Of a DNA stretch of 64,000 nucleotides, positions 8,119-16,681 are shown piece after piece (the stretch's first letter is position 1; the number at the start of each line of letters is the position of its first letter). Made by a program: the position numbers and the translations under genes. The notes beneath the pieces are model-generated. The model made no database searches and was not told the DNA's origin. It saw only the letters and a list, made by a program, of their open reading frames with translations. This stretch comes from Nonomuraea rubra (GTDB taxonomy: Bacteria; Actinomycetota; Actinomycetes; Streptosporangiales; Streptosporangiaceae): positions 9,593,001-9,657,000 of the forward strand of contig NZ_JACHMI010000001.1 of NCBI RefSeq assembly GCF_014207985.1. Direction: 5' to 3'.

Positions 8119-9141
8119 TCACGCCCGCCGGCGGGTGCTGTCGCGGACGGTCAACCGGCCTTCCAGAATCAGGCGGCGAGGAACGTCCGACTTTTCCATC
8201 GCGAAGCGAATCGCCTCTGCTCCGCACTGCGCGAGAGGAAGCGCCACGGTCGTCAGTCGCGGCGTCACATCAGAGGCGAGCGGAATGTCATCGACCCCCG
8301 TCACGGAAACGTCGCCGGGAACGCTGAGTCCGGCTTCCCGGAAACCCGACAACGCGCCGATCGCGAGCATGTCGTTGGCCGCCAGAACCGCCTGCCCACC
8401 GGCCGTTCCCTCGGCGGCCAGCCGCCGCGCCGCCTCGAATCCCCCCTGCCGGTCGACCGGGCAGCGAATAATCCGGATATCGCGCTCGGCGACGCCCCCG
8501 GCCCGCAGTCCTTCGGCGAATCCGGCCGTGCGCTCGGCCATGTTGCGCATTTCCGGGCCGCCCGTCAATATCACCGCCCGGCGGTGCCCGGTTTCCGCGA
8601 CGAAAGCGCCGATCGACCGCCCGGCGCCGTGATTGTCGAGATTGATCGAATCGTAGGTCAGGTCCGTATGACCGACGATCACGATCCGCCCGCCCTCCCG
8701 CTCGTACGCGGCCAGCTCCTTCGCCAGCCGCTCGTCGCCGAGGTAGCGGCTCGACGTGAGCACGAGCGCGCGCGGGCGCAGCGACCGCAGCACGCGGACG
8801 GTCTCCGCCTGCCGCTCGGAGGCCGCCATGGTGGACGACACCGTGACGAACGCCCCCGCGTCGCGGGCCTCGTGCTCCATCGCGGCCACCACCATGCCCA
8901 TCGACGGCGTGGTGAGGTCGTCGGCCACGAGCGCGATCGAGTCGCTGGCCCGGCGCATCGCCCTGGCCGAGGCGTCCACGGTGTACCGCAGCGCCGCCGC
9001 CGCGGCCAGCACGCGGGCCTCGTACTCGGGCGCCACCTTCCTGCTGCTGCCGCCCAGCACCCGGGAGGCGGTGGCGACCGAGACGCCGGCCGCCGCGGCC
9101 ACGTCGTGCAGCGTGACCGTGGGCCTCGCCGCGTGGGGCAT
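8119..9141 (-). CDS. LacI family transcriptional regulator
   Basis: A 340-aa repressor. The N-terminal HTH is TLHDVAAAAGVSVATASRVLGG (residues 9-30) followed by the hinge VLAAAAALRYTVDASARAMRRASDS. The periplasmic-binding-protein-like effector domain follows, with IALVADDLTTPSMGMVVAAMEHEARD and the C-terminal VTGVDDIPLASDVTPRLTTV signature. The start at 9141 is supported by SD GGAAGGA about 6 nt upstream; longer in-frame starts have no SD. It lies just upstream of, and in the same direction as, the ABC importer operon, so it probably represses it in the absence of the sugar. The 3' half has visibly more A/T-ending codons (for example around 8440-8660) than its neighbours. Confidence 0.93.
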   Translation of the reverse strand: MPHAARPTVTLHDVAAAAGVSVATASRVLGGSSRKVAPEYEARVLAAAAALRYTVDASARAMRRASDSIALVADDLTTPSMGMVVAAMEHEARDAGAFVTVSSTMAASERQAETVRVLRSLRPRALVLTSSRYLGDERLAKELAAYEREGGRIVIVGHTDLTYDSINLDNHGAGRSIGAFVAETGHRRAVILTGGPEMRNMAERTAGFAEGLRAGGVAERDIRIIRCPVDRQGGFEAARRLAAEGTAGGQAVLAANDMLAIGALSGFREAGLSVPGDVSVTGVDDIPLASDVTPRLTTVALPLAQCGAEAIRFAMEKSDVPRRLILEGRLTVRDSTRRRA

Positions 9142-9316
9142 CCGCAGTGTCCTTCCCGAGAGTGAGCCGGCCGCCGATGGGACCGGCAATGAAGCGTACT
9201 GTCATTCCCGGTCCCGGGCCGCCCCGCTGTCAACCAGGAGCGGATGACACCTGTCACACGCAGTCCATGACAGGCACGACTGACCCGGAGCGCCCCGTTT
9301 CCAGGAAGCTTGCGGC

Positions 9317-10585
9317 ATGAAGATGCGAGTGTCTGGAAAGAGCACCTCCCGCCGCCTCGCGGTCGCCGCGACGACGCTCGGCGTGCTGATCGCCGCGGCC
9401 CCCGCACCCGCCGCCGCCGACACCGGGCTCGACCGGCAGGCCCTGCGGCAGGCGCTGTCCGCCGTGCACGAGGCCGGCATGTACGGCATCTACTCCCAGG
9501 TACGCGACGGCTCGCAGACCTGGCAGGGCGCCTCCGGCGTGGCCGACGTGGCCTCGAACCGCCCCGTGAAAGCCGGCATGGTGCACCGGATCGGCAGCAT
9601 CACCAAGACGTTCACCGCGGTGGCCGTGCTCCAGCAGGTCGCCCGCGGCACCGTCGAGCTGGACGCGCCGATCTCCCGCTACCTGCCGGACGTGGTGCCC
9701 GGCGAACGCGGCGAGCGGATCACCGTACGGATGTTGCTGAACCACACGAGCCACATCGCCGACCACGTCGGCCCGGCGTTCCCCTCGCTGCTGCAGGGCT
9801 CGGCGCAGAGCCTGGACGACAACCGGTTCCGCGTCTTCACCCGCGAGGAGCTGGTACGGCTCGGCCTCGACGCCGCCCCGACCGGCGAGCCCGGCGCCAC
9901 GCCCGGCAGCTACTCCAACACCAACTACCTGATCGCCGGCCTGCTCCTGGAGAAGGTGACGGGCCAGGGCGCCGAGGAGTACATCACCCGCAACGTCATC
10001 CGCAAGGCCGGCCTGCGGCACACGTCGTTCCCGCGCACGCCGCACATCCCCGGCCCGCACTCCAAGGCGTACGAGTCGTTGTACGGCTGGGTCGACCCGC
10101 CCCGCGACTACAGCGTCTACAGCCCGACCTGGATCACCACGGCGGGCTCGATGGTCTCCACGATGGACGACCTCAACCGGTTCTACCGGGCGCTGCTGCG
10201 CGGCGAGCTGATCGGCGCGGCCGAGCTGGCCGAGATGAAGAGGACGGTGCCCGTGCTGGCGGGCGGCGTGCTGAACTACGGCCTCGGCCTCTACTACTTC
10301 GACCTGCCCTGCGGCCGGTTCTGGGGGCACAGCGGCGGCGTCTTCGGCATGGCCACGGAGTCGATGACCAGCGAGGACGGCGCCCGACAGCTCTCCCTCG
10401 GGGTCAACCGCACGAAGTACCAGAGCCTGGACGAGAACGGCAACGTCGTCCTCCACCCGATCGACTACGCCAGCGCCGAGTACTTCCTGCTGGCGGCGTG
10501 CGGCCAGAGCACCGGAGCCCAGGCCAGGGCGGCGCGGCCGTCGTACGTGCCGTTCGCGGTGGACCGGGTGTCGGTCAAGCGCTGA
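9317..10585 (+). CDS. Secreted serine hydrolase (class C beta-lactamase / DD-peptidase fold)
   Basis: A 422-aa exported protein with a Sec signal ending near PAAAD (residue 35). The three active-site motifs of the beta-lactamase-fold serine hydrolases are present: S94-I-T-K97 (SxxK), Y200-S-N202 (YxN), and WGHSGG near 338 (HxG replacing KTG). The last variant is typical of D-alanyl-D-alanine carboxypeptidase/esterase-like members rather than true beta-lactamases. It could act on peptidoglycan stem peptides, D-amino-acid peptides or esters. Divergent from the LacI gene across a 175-nt gap. ATG 9317 and ATG 9323 are both possible starts; both keep the signal peptide. Confidence 0.93.
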   Translation: MKMRVSGKSTSRRLAVAATTLGVLIAAAPAPAAADTGLDRQALRQALSAVHEAGMYGIYSQVRDGSQTWQGASGVADVASNRPVKAGMVHRIGSITKTFTAVAVLQQVARGTVELDAPISRYLPDVVPGERGERITVRMLLNHTSHIADHVGPAFPSLLQGSAQSLDDNRFRVFTREELVRLGLDAAPTGEPGATPGSYSNTNYLIAGLLLEKVTGQGAEEYITRNVIRKAGLRHTSFPRTPHIPGPHSKAYESLYGWVDPPRDYSVYSPTWITTAGSMVSTMDDLNRFYRALLRGELIGAAELAEMKRTVPVLAGGVLNYGLGLYYFDLPCGRFWGHSGGVFGMATESMTSEDGARQLSLGVNRTKYQSLDENGNVVLHPIDYASAEYFLLAACGQSTGAQARAARPSYVPFAVDRVSVKR

Positions 10586-10656
10586 GGTGTGTCCCTGATC
10601 ACTGCCGGTGTGTGGATTCCTCCACAGTGGATCGCTTGCGCGCTCCGTAATGTCCC

Positions 10657-10682
10657 TGCTGCCGGAACAAACCCCGGCAGCA
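10657..10682. promoter_or_regulatory. Strong hairpin in the leader of the 139-aa secreted protein gene
   Basis: TGCTGCCGG and CCGGCAGCA form perfect 9-bp arms around an 8-nt loop. The hairpin ends 25 nt before the ATG at 10708 and just upstream of the SD GGGGAGGAAA. It has no U-tract, so it may stabilise or regulate the leader mRNA rather than end the upstream gene. A smaller TGTGGA/TCCACA stem lies at 10611-10626. Confidence 0.5.
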
Positions 10683-10707
10683 CCGACAAGGGGGAGGAAA
10701 CCCGATC

Positions 10708-11127
10708 ATGCGTAAGACCCTCACGATCGCCGCTCTGGCCGGTTCGATGGCCGTCACCGGCCTGGCCCTGAGCCCGGCCGCCGCGCAGGCGGCCACGCCG
10801 GCCGCCACCACCGCCGGTGCGAGCACCGTCACGCTCGTCAAGTGGGGCAAGTTCTTCTCCGGCGACCGCAAGGCCTACACCTACGGCAAGACCTGGAACG
10901 CGGGCGGCAAGGTGTTCACGAAGTGGTACGGCGTGGACCGTCCCGGCGGCAAGAAGGGCTGGGTGTGGTTCGAGTACTACCAGAACGGCTCCTGGCACAA
11001 GTTCAACAAGTCCTGGGACGGCAAGGTCGTCGGCGCCTGGAGCGGCAAGGGGATCAAGAAGGTCTACACGTTCACCTGCTGGGCCGGCAAGTTCGACAAC
11101 TGCGGCAAGAAGTACCGCATCTACTAG
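10708..11127 (+). CDS. Small secreted Lys/Gly/Trp-rich protein of unknown function
   Basis: A 139-aa protein with a clear Sec signal (MRKTLTIAALAGSMAVTGLA... cleaved after AAQA). The mature part of about 110 residues is rich in Lys, Gly and aromatic residues (WYGVDRPGGKKGWVWFEYYQ, WHKFNKSWDGKVVGAWSGKG) and has two cysteines near the C-terminus (FTCWAGKFDNCGKK) that could form a disulfide. No family was recognised. A strong SD (GGGGAGGAAACC) precedes the ATG. It is convergent with the phosphotransferase gene; both stop codons use the same CTAG at 11124-11127. Confidence 0.8.
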   Translation: MRKTLTIAALAGSMAVTGLALSPAAAQAATPAATTAGASTVTLVKWGKFFSGDRKAYTYGKTWNAGGKVFTKWYGVDRPGGKKGWVWFEYYQNGSWHKFNKSWDGKVVGAWSGKGIKKVYTFTCWAGKFDNCGKKYRIY

Positions 11128-12134
11128 TCGTCCCGCGGGGCTGAGGCGGTGGGGGTCTCAGCCCCGTTCAGCGCGTCCAGCGCCCCGGCGAGCTGCCGGG
11201 GCGCCGGCATGATGCGCAGCGCCTCGTCGATCTCCAGCTCCGCCCACGCGCGGTGCCGGGGCTCGGCTCCGGGGTCGGTCGCGATCCGGGTCTGGAGCAG
11301 CAGGAAGTTCAGGCGGGACGCGACGAGCATCGAGAAGTCGGCCGCCGCGCCGACGCGGCCCGGCCCGCCCTCGCGGCGGTAGGCCCCGTACATGCGGCGC
11401 ATGGCGGCCAGGTCGGGTGCCGGGTCGCTGAACCAGTCGAACAGGGCCCTGGCCAGCTCCCGCCCCGGGGTGGCGGGGCCGAGCCCGTCCCAGTCGACGA
11501 CCACCAGCGTGCCGTCCCGGTCCGCCAGGACGTTGCCCGGGTGGAGGTCGCGGTGGCAGACGATCAGCTCGCCGGGGTCCGGTGGGGTGGTCGCCGCGCA
11601 CAGCTCGGGCATCGCGGCCAGCCGTTCGCGCAGCGGGCCCGCCCAGGCAGTCCCTGACGCCAGCGCCGGCTCCCACTCGTGGGGGGCGGGAGGGCGGTGG
11701 TACCAGGGGGCGGGCGGCCTCCCGCCGGGCTCCGCCGTTGCCGGTGGCGCGCAGCGGTGCAGGCGGGCGAGGAGCGTGCCGAGCCGGTCCGGGGTGGCGG
11801 GCGCCGTCAGGTCCACCGGGGTCAGGTCGAGCCAGTCGTACAGGCGCAGCCACGTTCCTGCCGGCGTCCGCACCAGGTAGCGGCCGTTCAGGCCGGGGTG
11901 GCCGGCGGGCGAGCGCACTCCCGCCCCGGCCGCCCGGCGCGCGAACGCGAGCTCCGCCGCGACCAGGTCCTCCGGCGGGGGCTCGCCGAAGATCTCCTTC
12001 AGCGCGTACACGGCTCCCCCGGTCTCCACCCGCCGGATCTGCCCGAGCGCGCCCCGGCGCGGCTCGCCCACCGCGACGCCGTCACCCCACCCGAACGCCT
12101 CCCGGGCGTACGCCACCAGCTCGTCCACCATCAC
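11124..12134 (-). CDS. APH-family phosphotransferase
   Basis: A 336-aa aminoglycoside-phosphotransferase-fold protein (protein-kinase-like). The catalytic loop reads ICHRDLHPGNVL (HxD with Asn) and the metal site VVVDWDGLG follows 10 residues on. An N-terminal lobe carries AVYALKEIFG with the presumed ATP-binding Lys. Members phosphorylate small molecules such as homoserine, choline, macrolides or aminoglycosides; the substrate is not evident and nothing nearby marks it as a resistance gene. A second Met directly follows the first (MMVDEL). It ends on a CTAG shared with the convergent 139-aa gene. Confidence 0.88.
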   Translation of the reverse strand: MMVDELVAYAREAFGWGDGVAVGEPRRGALGQIRRVETGGAVYALKEIFGEPPPEDLVAAELAFARRAAGAGVRSPAGHPGLNGRYLVRTPAGTWLRLYDWLDLTPVDLTAPATPDRLGTLLARLHRCAPPATAEPGGRPPAPWYHRPPAPHEWEPALASGTAWAGPLRERLAAMPELCAATTPPDPGELIVCHRDLHPGNVLADRDGTLVVVDWDGLGPATPGRELARALFDWFSDPAPDLAAMRRMYGAYRREGGPGRVGAAADFSMLVASRLNFLLLQTRIATDPGAEPRHRAWAELEIDEALRIMPAPRQLAGALDALNGAETPTASAPRDD

Positions 12135-12183
12135 GCACCCAGCGTCCCCCGGCGGCGGCGCCGCGGGAAGGGGAGATCGAGGG

Positions 12184-13392
12184 TCAGTGCTCGCCCTGGC
12201 GCACGCCGCGCCGCCACACGCCGGCGATGGCGCGGGTGGCGGTGATGTCGGTGGTCGGGTCCCCGTCCACGAGGAGCAGGTCGGCCCGCAGGCCGGGGGC
12301 GATCCGGCCCCGGTCGGCGAGGCCGAAGCAGCGTGCGGTGACGCCGGTCGCGGCGGCCAGCGCCTGCTCGGCCGTGAGGCCCGCCTCCGTCAGGAGCAGC
12401 AGCTCGCGGTGGAAGCCCGACCCGTGCACCGGCCCGAACGGCGTCGCGTCCGTGCCCGCCAGCACCGGGACGCCCGCCCGCAGCAGCGCCACCGCCGAGC
12501 GGGAGGCGTTGACCACACCGGCCGAGTGCATGGGGACGCCGGTGATCTCCCGCTGGAACGTGGCCTTCGACCGCTCCGACATCCGCGCGGCCGTCCGCGG
12601 GTCGCGCAGCAGCTCGACGCCGCCGGTGCCGCCGGTGACCGCCTCGATGTAGACGATCGTGCTGATCACGAACGCGTCGTACGAGGCGATCCTGGCCGCC
12701 GTCGCCTCGGCCTCCTCCTCGGGCACGTCCGAGTAGAGGTGGGCCAGCCCGTCCACGCCGGCGTCCAGCGCGATCAGTGCCTCCCTGGCGGTCACCGCGT
12801 GGGCGATGACCTTGAGCCCGGCGGCGTGCCCGGCCTCCACCAGGGCGGCGGCCAGCTCGGGGGTCAGGACGGGGAGGTTCATGCCGGACACGGCCCCGTC
12901 GTCGACGGCGATCTTCAGGTAGTCCACGCCCTCCGCCAGCCTGGCCTCCACGAACGCCTTGGCCTGGCCGACGTCGCCGACCGGGTCGAGCCCCGCGCCG
13001 GAGTCGCCGCCGAGTGCCCGCAGCAGGTCCGGGGTCATGAGCTGGCTCGGGTGCCCGCCCGGCGCGGTGGCGATCATGCTGGAGCTGCGGAGGTCGGCCA
13101 CGTCGTCGCGCCCGGCGGCCAGCCTGCGCTGGGCGGCCAGGATGGGCGGCAGGTTGTTCATCTCCAGCTCGGTGGTGACGCCGAACCTCAGCGCCTCGGC
13201 CAGGTCGCCGTCGTAGGCGTGCGTGTGGGCGTCGATGAGGCCGGGCAGCAGGGTCCTGCCGGTGCCGTCCACCTCGAGGTCCGCCGCGCGCTCGCCCGGC
13301 TCCGCGATGCGGTCGCCGTCGATCAGCACGTCGGTGCAGGGCACGGTCCGCTCGCCGTCGAAGACGCGGACGTTCCTGATCAGGGTACGCAT
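12184..13392 (-). CDS. Amidohydrolase family protein (imidazolonepropionase/prolidase-like)
   Basis: A 402-aa metal-dependent hydrolase. The amidohydrolase ligands are recognisable: DAHTH (HxH, near residue 57) after LLPGLI; DYLKIAVDDG (Lys, bridging position, near 160); VIAHAVT and GLAHLYSD (two His); and LAGTDATPFG (Asp, near 325). The N-terminal beta-sandwich (RTLIRNVRVFDGERTVPCTDVLIDGDRI) and C-terminal DLLLVDGDPTTDI are typical of Xaa-Pro dipeptidase/imidazolonepropionase-type members. The substrate is unknown. It lies 50 nt upstream of the phosphotransferase on the same strand. Confidence 0.92.
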   Translation of the reverse strand: MRTLIRNVRVFDGERTVPCTDVLIDGDRIAEPGERAADLEVDGTGRTLLPGLIDAHTHAYDGDLAEALRFGVTTELEMNNLPPILAAQRRLAAGRDDVADLRSSSMIATAPGGHPSQLMTPDLLRALGGDSGAGLDPVGDVGQAKAFVEARLAEGVDYLKIAVDDGAVSGMNLPVLTPELAAALVEAGHAAGLKVIAHAVTAREALIALDAGVDGLAHLYSDVPEEEAEATAARIASYDAFVISTIVYIEAVTGGTGGVELLRDPRTAARMSERSKATFQREITGVPMHSAGVVNASRSAVALLRAGVPVLAGTDATPFGPVHGSGFHRELLLLTEAGLTAEQALAAATGVTARCFGLADRGRIAPGLRADLLLVDGDPTTDITATRAIAGVWRRGVRQGEH

Positions 13393-13460
13393 GGTTCTCC
13401 TCGCCGATCACTTGATTCCATCCCGAATAGTACGACATCTAACTATCAGACGCGCAAGAA

Positions 13461-13491
13461 GAGGGCCGCCGTCGCGGGGACGGCGGCCCTC
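13461..13491 (-). terminator. Rho-independent-type terminator after the M36 metalloprotease
   Basis: A perfect 13-bp stem (GAGGGCCGCCGTC / GACGGCGGCCCTC) with a GCGGG loop. It lies 26 nt beyond the protease stop. In the minus direction it is followed by TTCTTG, a short U-rich tail. It also sits upstream of the amidohydrolase start and would insulate the two genes. Confidence 0.8.
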
Positions 13492-13516
13492 AGCGGGACG
13501 TCAGCGCGTCAGCGCG

Positions 13517-16411
13517 TCAGCGGGAGAACGCCTGGAACTCCGCCGCCCTGACGTGTTCCCTGGCCGGGCTGGCCGTGGCGCAGTCCGTCGCCGAGTTCGG
13601 ATCGTTGTCCTGCTCGCCCGCGTACCGCGGGTTGCCGGTGCACTGCGTGGTGAGCACCCGCAACATCAGGTGCGTGGCGCTCGTGCTGCGCACGTCGAAC
13701 GACTTGATGACCATGTCCGCACCACGCGGCCGGGGCAGCGTGGTGTGGAACGCGTTCGCCTTGCTGGTGTAGATCTTCTTGAAGCTCGCCGGGTCGGCGC
13801 AGTTGGCGCTGCAGGCCAGCACCTCGAAGGAGCGCAGGCTGGAGAAGCGGTTCTGCGTGCCCGGGTCCGCCGGGTCGGTGCCGGGCCGCAGCATGGCGCT
13901 GACCTGCACCCTGCCGATCCTGACCGGCTCGTCGCCCGCCAGGTCCACGACGACCGACTTGCCGGCGGGGGCGCCGGTGCGGGAGGCCCAGTTCGTGGCC
14001 TCGGTCTCGTCGATCAGCATGGCCTGGTTGACGCCGTCGCCCGTCGCGCTCGCCCCGCTCGCCGCCGAGGCGTGGTTGCGGGACAGGGCCAGCGGGAGCG
14101 GCAGGGTGACGCCGGGCAGGACCGCGTACTTGAGCCGCCTGTGCCCGAAGCCCGCGCCCGCGACGACGAAGTCGTACAGGCCGGGCGTCATCTCGACCGT
14201 GTCGCCGAGCTCGGTCGCCGGGTCGGTGTCGGCGACGGGGACGACGCGGCCCTCGTAGTCGCCCACGTACAGCCGCAGCGCCGCGCCCTTCGCCTCGCCC
14301 AGCGGCTTGAGCTGCAGGGAGCCGTTCCTGCCCGCCGGGTTGACGAAGCTGGGCGTCGCGTCGGCGTCGTTCGGGCCGTTGCTGGCCGCGTTCGCGCCCA
14401 GGCCGTGCTCGGCGAAGGCGCGCCACATGATGTCCTGGTTCGCCCCGCCGAAGCGGATCGCGTCGGCCGCCAGCAGCGCGTCACGGTGATCGACGTAGTC
14501 GACCGCGCCCGAGGCCATCAGCAGCAGGGCGTCGAACGAGAGCTGCGCCCAGCGCCGGTTGCCCGGGCACTTGTCCACGGGGGTCCTGCCCTCCGCGCAC
14601 GAGCGCTGCAGCCTGGCCGAGCCCTGGCCGTACCGCTTGACGAAGCCCGCCCGGACGTCGAACTGCGTGGCCGACCAGATCTCGCCGTCCGCGTGCACCT
14701 GCGTGCCGACGATGTCGTAGCCGAGGTTGCTGTAGTTCAGCGGCGACCTCGACATGTCGTAGTTCCTGATGCCGCGCGACTTGTCGCCGGTGACGTAGCC
14801 ACCCGTGACGTACGGGGTGTCGCCCGCGGGGCGGTGGCCGTACTCGAAGAGTTGCTCCATGGAGAACAGGTCGGACGTGCTCTCGTTCATGGCGCCGGCC
14901 TGGGCGCCGCTCCAGCCGGCGTTGGGCCCGCCGATCATGCGGCCGGAGATGGCGTGCGTGTACTCGTGGCCGATGACCGACATGTCGTAGTCGCCGTCCA
15001 CGCAGGGCGAGTAGAACGACCCGGCGATCGGCTGCCACAGGTACATGTTGGTGATCGGCGCGGTCCCGTCGGGGCCGGTGATCTGGTTGGCGTTGTCACG
15101 TACGGACAGCACCCGCGCCCCCGCCTGGGCGTTGCCCTGCTCGGGGTCGTTGCCGAGGCCGCCGCGCCCGCCGTTGTCGGCCTGCATGTTCCAGGCGGTC
15201 TCGGTGAAGCCGAGCCGGTAGGACCAGTCGTGCATGCGGTTGTGCATGGCGTTCAGGTTGGCGATGGCGGCTTCGAGGTCGCCCTCGCCCGGCTGGTCGA
15301 ACACGGCCGGGTCGCACTTGCTCTCGTACCAGGTGTTCTTCCAGGGGAAGGCGTAGTTCCTGCTCGGGGTGAGCACGTTGGGCCGGGTGCCGACCGTGAA
15401 CGGGTCGCCGCTGGCGCGGTTCTCGAAGGTCCTGGCCGCGTTGCCGAGGCTGGTGAACGTGGGCTCGTTCGTCGCGTGGTCGACGTCCCAGGCCTTGCCG
15501 GTCGCCGGGTCGCCGCCGGTCGCCTCGTCGCAGCCGGGGCCCGGCGCGTGGCACCACGTCTCGCGGGTGTCCTTGGAGGAGTAGTCGCCGGGCGGGTTCG
15601 CCGGGAAGGCCTCCCAGCGCGGGTTGTCCGGGTCCTCGTGGTGGTCGACGAGGTTCTCGCGGGTGATGATCGCGCCGCTGACCGCGTCCACGTGCGTGGT
15701 GTACCCCGCCTCGGCGCCCTGAGCCCCGCCGATCAGGACCACCTGGTACGCGCTCAGCACCCCGTCGGGCGCCGGCACCGCCACCGGCGTGGCCTGCTTG
15801 GTGACCGCCGCGGCCAGGTCGATGCCGCCGTCCCTGGCCGCGATCTCCATGGCCTGCTGAGCGCTGATCCGCGCGGCCGGCGGCGCCTCGGTGCGGCGCG
15901 ACAGGGAGGAGGTGACGTGCCTGACCTGCCCGCCGGACACGCCGATCGCGACGAGGCCGTCCACGCCGGACGGCAGGTCGCCGAAGCGCTGTCGCAGCAG
16001 CACGGCGGCGCCCGCGCCGATCGGGTTGACCGCGACCGTCTCCAGCGCGTCCACGGCCTCCGCCGTCAGCCCGAAGACGGCCTCGTTGGCCTTGAGGTAG
16101 GCGCGGGCGGCCTGGACCGGGTCGCTGCCGAGGCCCTCGGCCAGCGGCTCGGCGCTGACGATGGCGGCCGGGGTGCCGAGAGCGTTCCAGCGGATCTTGC
16201 CGGCCGGGGCGGCGAGGCGCAGGTTGGCCGGGGGCTGCACCCGGCCCTGGCGGTTGTCCACATCCGGTTTGCCGGAGTTCTCCGCCTGGAAGTCGTGGAT
16301 CTCCGGGGCCTGCCCGCCGGGTTCGCCCCGGGCTGCCCCGGCGAGGGGGAGGATGGACGCGGTGAGCGCCGTGACAATGAGTGTGCTGCGTAACCAGGAC
16401 TTGGTCGACAC
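13517..16411 (-). CDS. Secreted M36 (fungalysin)-type metallopeptidase
   Basis: A 964-aa exported zinc protease. The GTG at 16411 is chosen because AGGAGGG lies just upstream and the signal peptide (STKSWLRSTLIVTALTASILPLAGAARG) starts there; upstream ATGs at 16453 and 16489 lack an SD. An N-terminal FTP-like propeptide region (about 50-270) precedes the catalytic domain, with VIGHEYTHAISG (HExxH, near 482) and the third ligand Glu in NESTSDLFSMEQLFEYG about 25 residues on. The C-terminal 200 residues form a discoidin-like beta domain (TEATNWASR, VVVDLAGDEPVRIGRVQVSA). Likely role: extracellular protein degradation. It is monocistronic, with a strong terminator and an upstream palindrome. Confidence 0.93.
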   Translation of the reverse strand: MSTKSWLRSTLIVTALTASILPLAGAARGEPGGQAPEIHDFQAENSGKPDVDNRQGRVQPPANLRLAAPAGKIRWNALGTPAAIVSAEPLAEGLGSDPVQAARAYLKANEAVFGLTAEAVDALETVAVNPIGAGAAVLLRQRFGDLPSGVDGLVAIGVSGGQVRHVTSSLSRRTEAPPAARISAQQAMEIAARDGGIDLAAAVTKQATPVAVPAPDGVLSAYQVVLIGGAQGAEAGYTTHVDAVSGAIITRENLVDHHEDPDNPRWEAFPANPPGDYSSKDTRETWCHAPGPGCDEATGGDPATGKAWDVDHATNEPTFTSLGNAARTFENRASGDPFTVGTRPNVLTPSRNYAFPWKNTWYESKCDPAVFDQPGEGDLEAAIANLNAMHNRMHDWSYRLGFTETAWNMQADNGGRGGLGNDPEQGNAQAGARVLSVRDNANQITGPDGTAPITNMYLWQPIAGSFYSPCVDGDYDMSVIGHEYTHAISGRMIGGPNAGWSGAQAGAMNESTSDLFSMEQLFEYGHRPAGDTPYVTGGYVTGDKSRGIRNYDMSRSPLNYSNLGYDIVGTQVHADGEIWSATQFDVRAGFVKRYGQGSARLQRSCAEGRTPVDKCPGNRRWAQLSFDALLLMASGAVDYVDHRDALLAADAIRFGGANQDIMWRAFAEHGLGANAASNGPNDADATPSFVNPAGRNGSLQLKPLGEAKGAALRLYVGDYEGRVVPVADTDPATELGDTVEMTPGLYDFVVAGAGFGHRRLKYAVLPGVTLPLPLALSRNHASAASGASATGDGVNQAMLIDETEATNWASRTGAPAGKSVVVDLAGDEPVRIGRVQVSAMLRPGTDPADPGTQNRFSSLRSFEVLACSANCADPASFKKIYTSKANAFHTTLPRPRGADMVIKSFDVRSTSATHLMLRVLTTQCTGNPRYAGEQDNDPNSATDCATASPAREHVRAAEFQAFSR

Positions 16412-16485
16412 GTTTTCCCTCCTGCGTGCCAGGGATGCGCAGGTTTCGCGCATCTCGCAAGAGGTAACACCGCTTTCTGGAGCTG

Positions 16486-16497
16486 ACAAGATCTTGT
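16486..16497. promoter_or_regulatory. 12-bp perfect palindrome upstream of the M36 protease
   Basis: ACAAGATCTTGT is a perfect palindrome in a locally AT-rich patch (16486-16530), 75 nt upstream of the protease start. It is a candidate operator. The rest of the 270-nt gap (16412-16681) shows no gene. Confidence 0.4.
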
Positions 16498-16681
16498 AAA
16501 AGCGGAAATATCAGCGTATAAGCGGTTGATAAGTGCGGGACAGGTGGCCGGCGCCTCGACGAACCAGAAGAGTCGTCATCAGCGACCATCCCTTATCTGG
16601 AATGAGGGTGTCGTCCGCCGCGCCCGGCGCAGTTCCCGCACTGATCATTCAACCGCCGCCCCGGCCGGGCCGCAACGGCTT

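Noticed and set aside
9317..10585. A true antibiotic-resistance beta-lactamase
   Set aside because: The third motif is HSG rather than KTG and nothing nearby marks resistance; a DD-peptidase/esterase-like role is more likely.
13223..16393. A 1056-codon open frame on the plus strand opposite the M36 protease
   Set aside because: It is a GC-skew shadow: low-complexity Arg/Gly/Val/Ala sequence with no motifs, while the minus strand encodes a protease with an intact HExxH motif and an SD-supported start.
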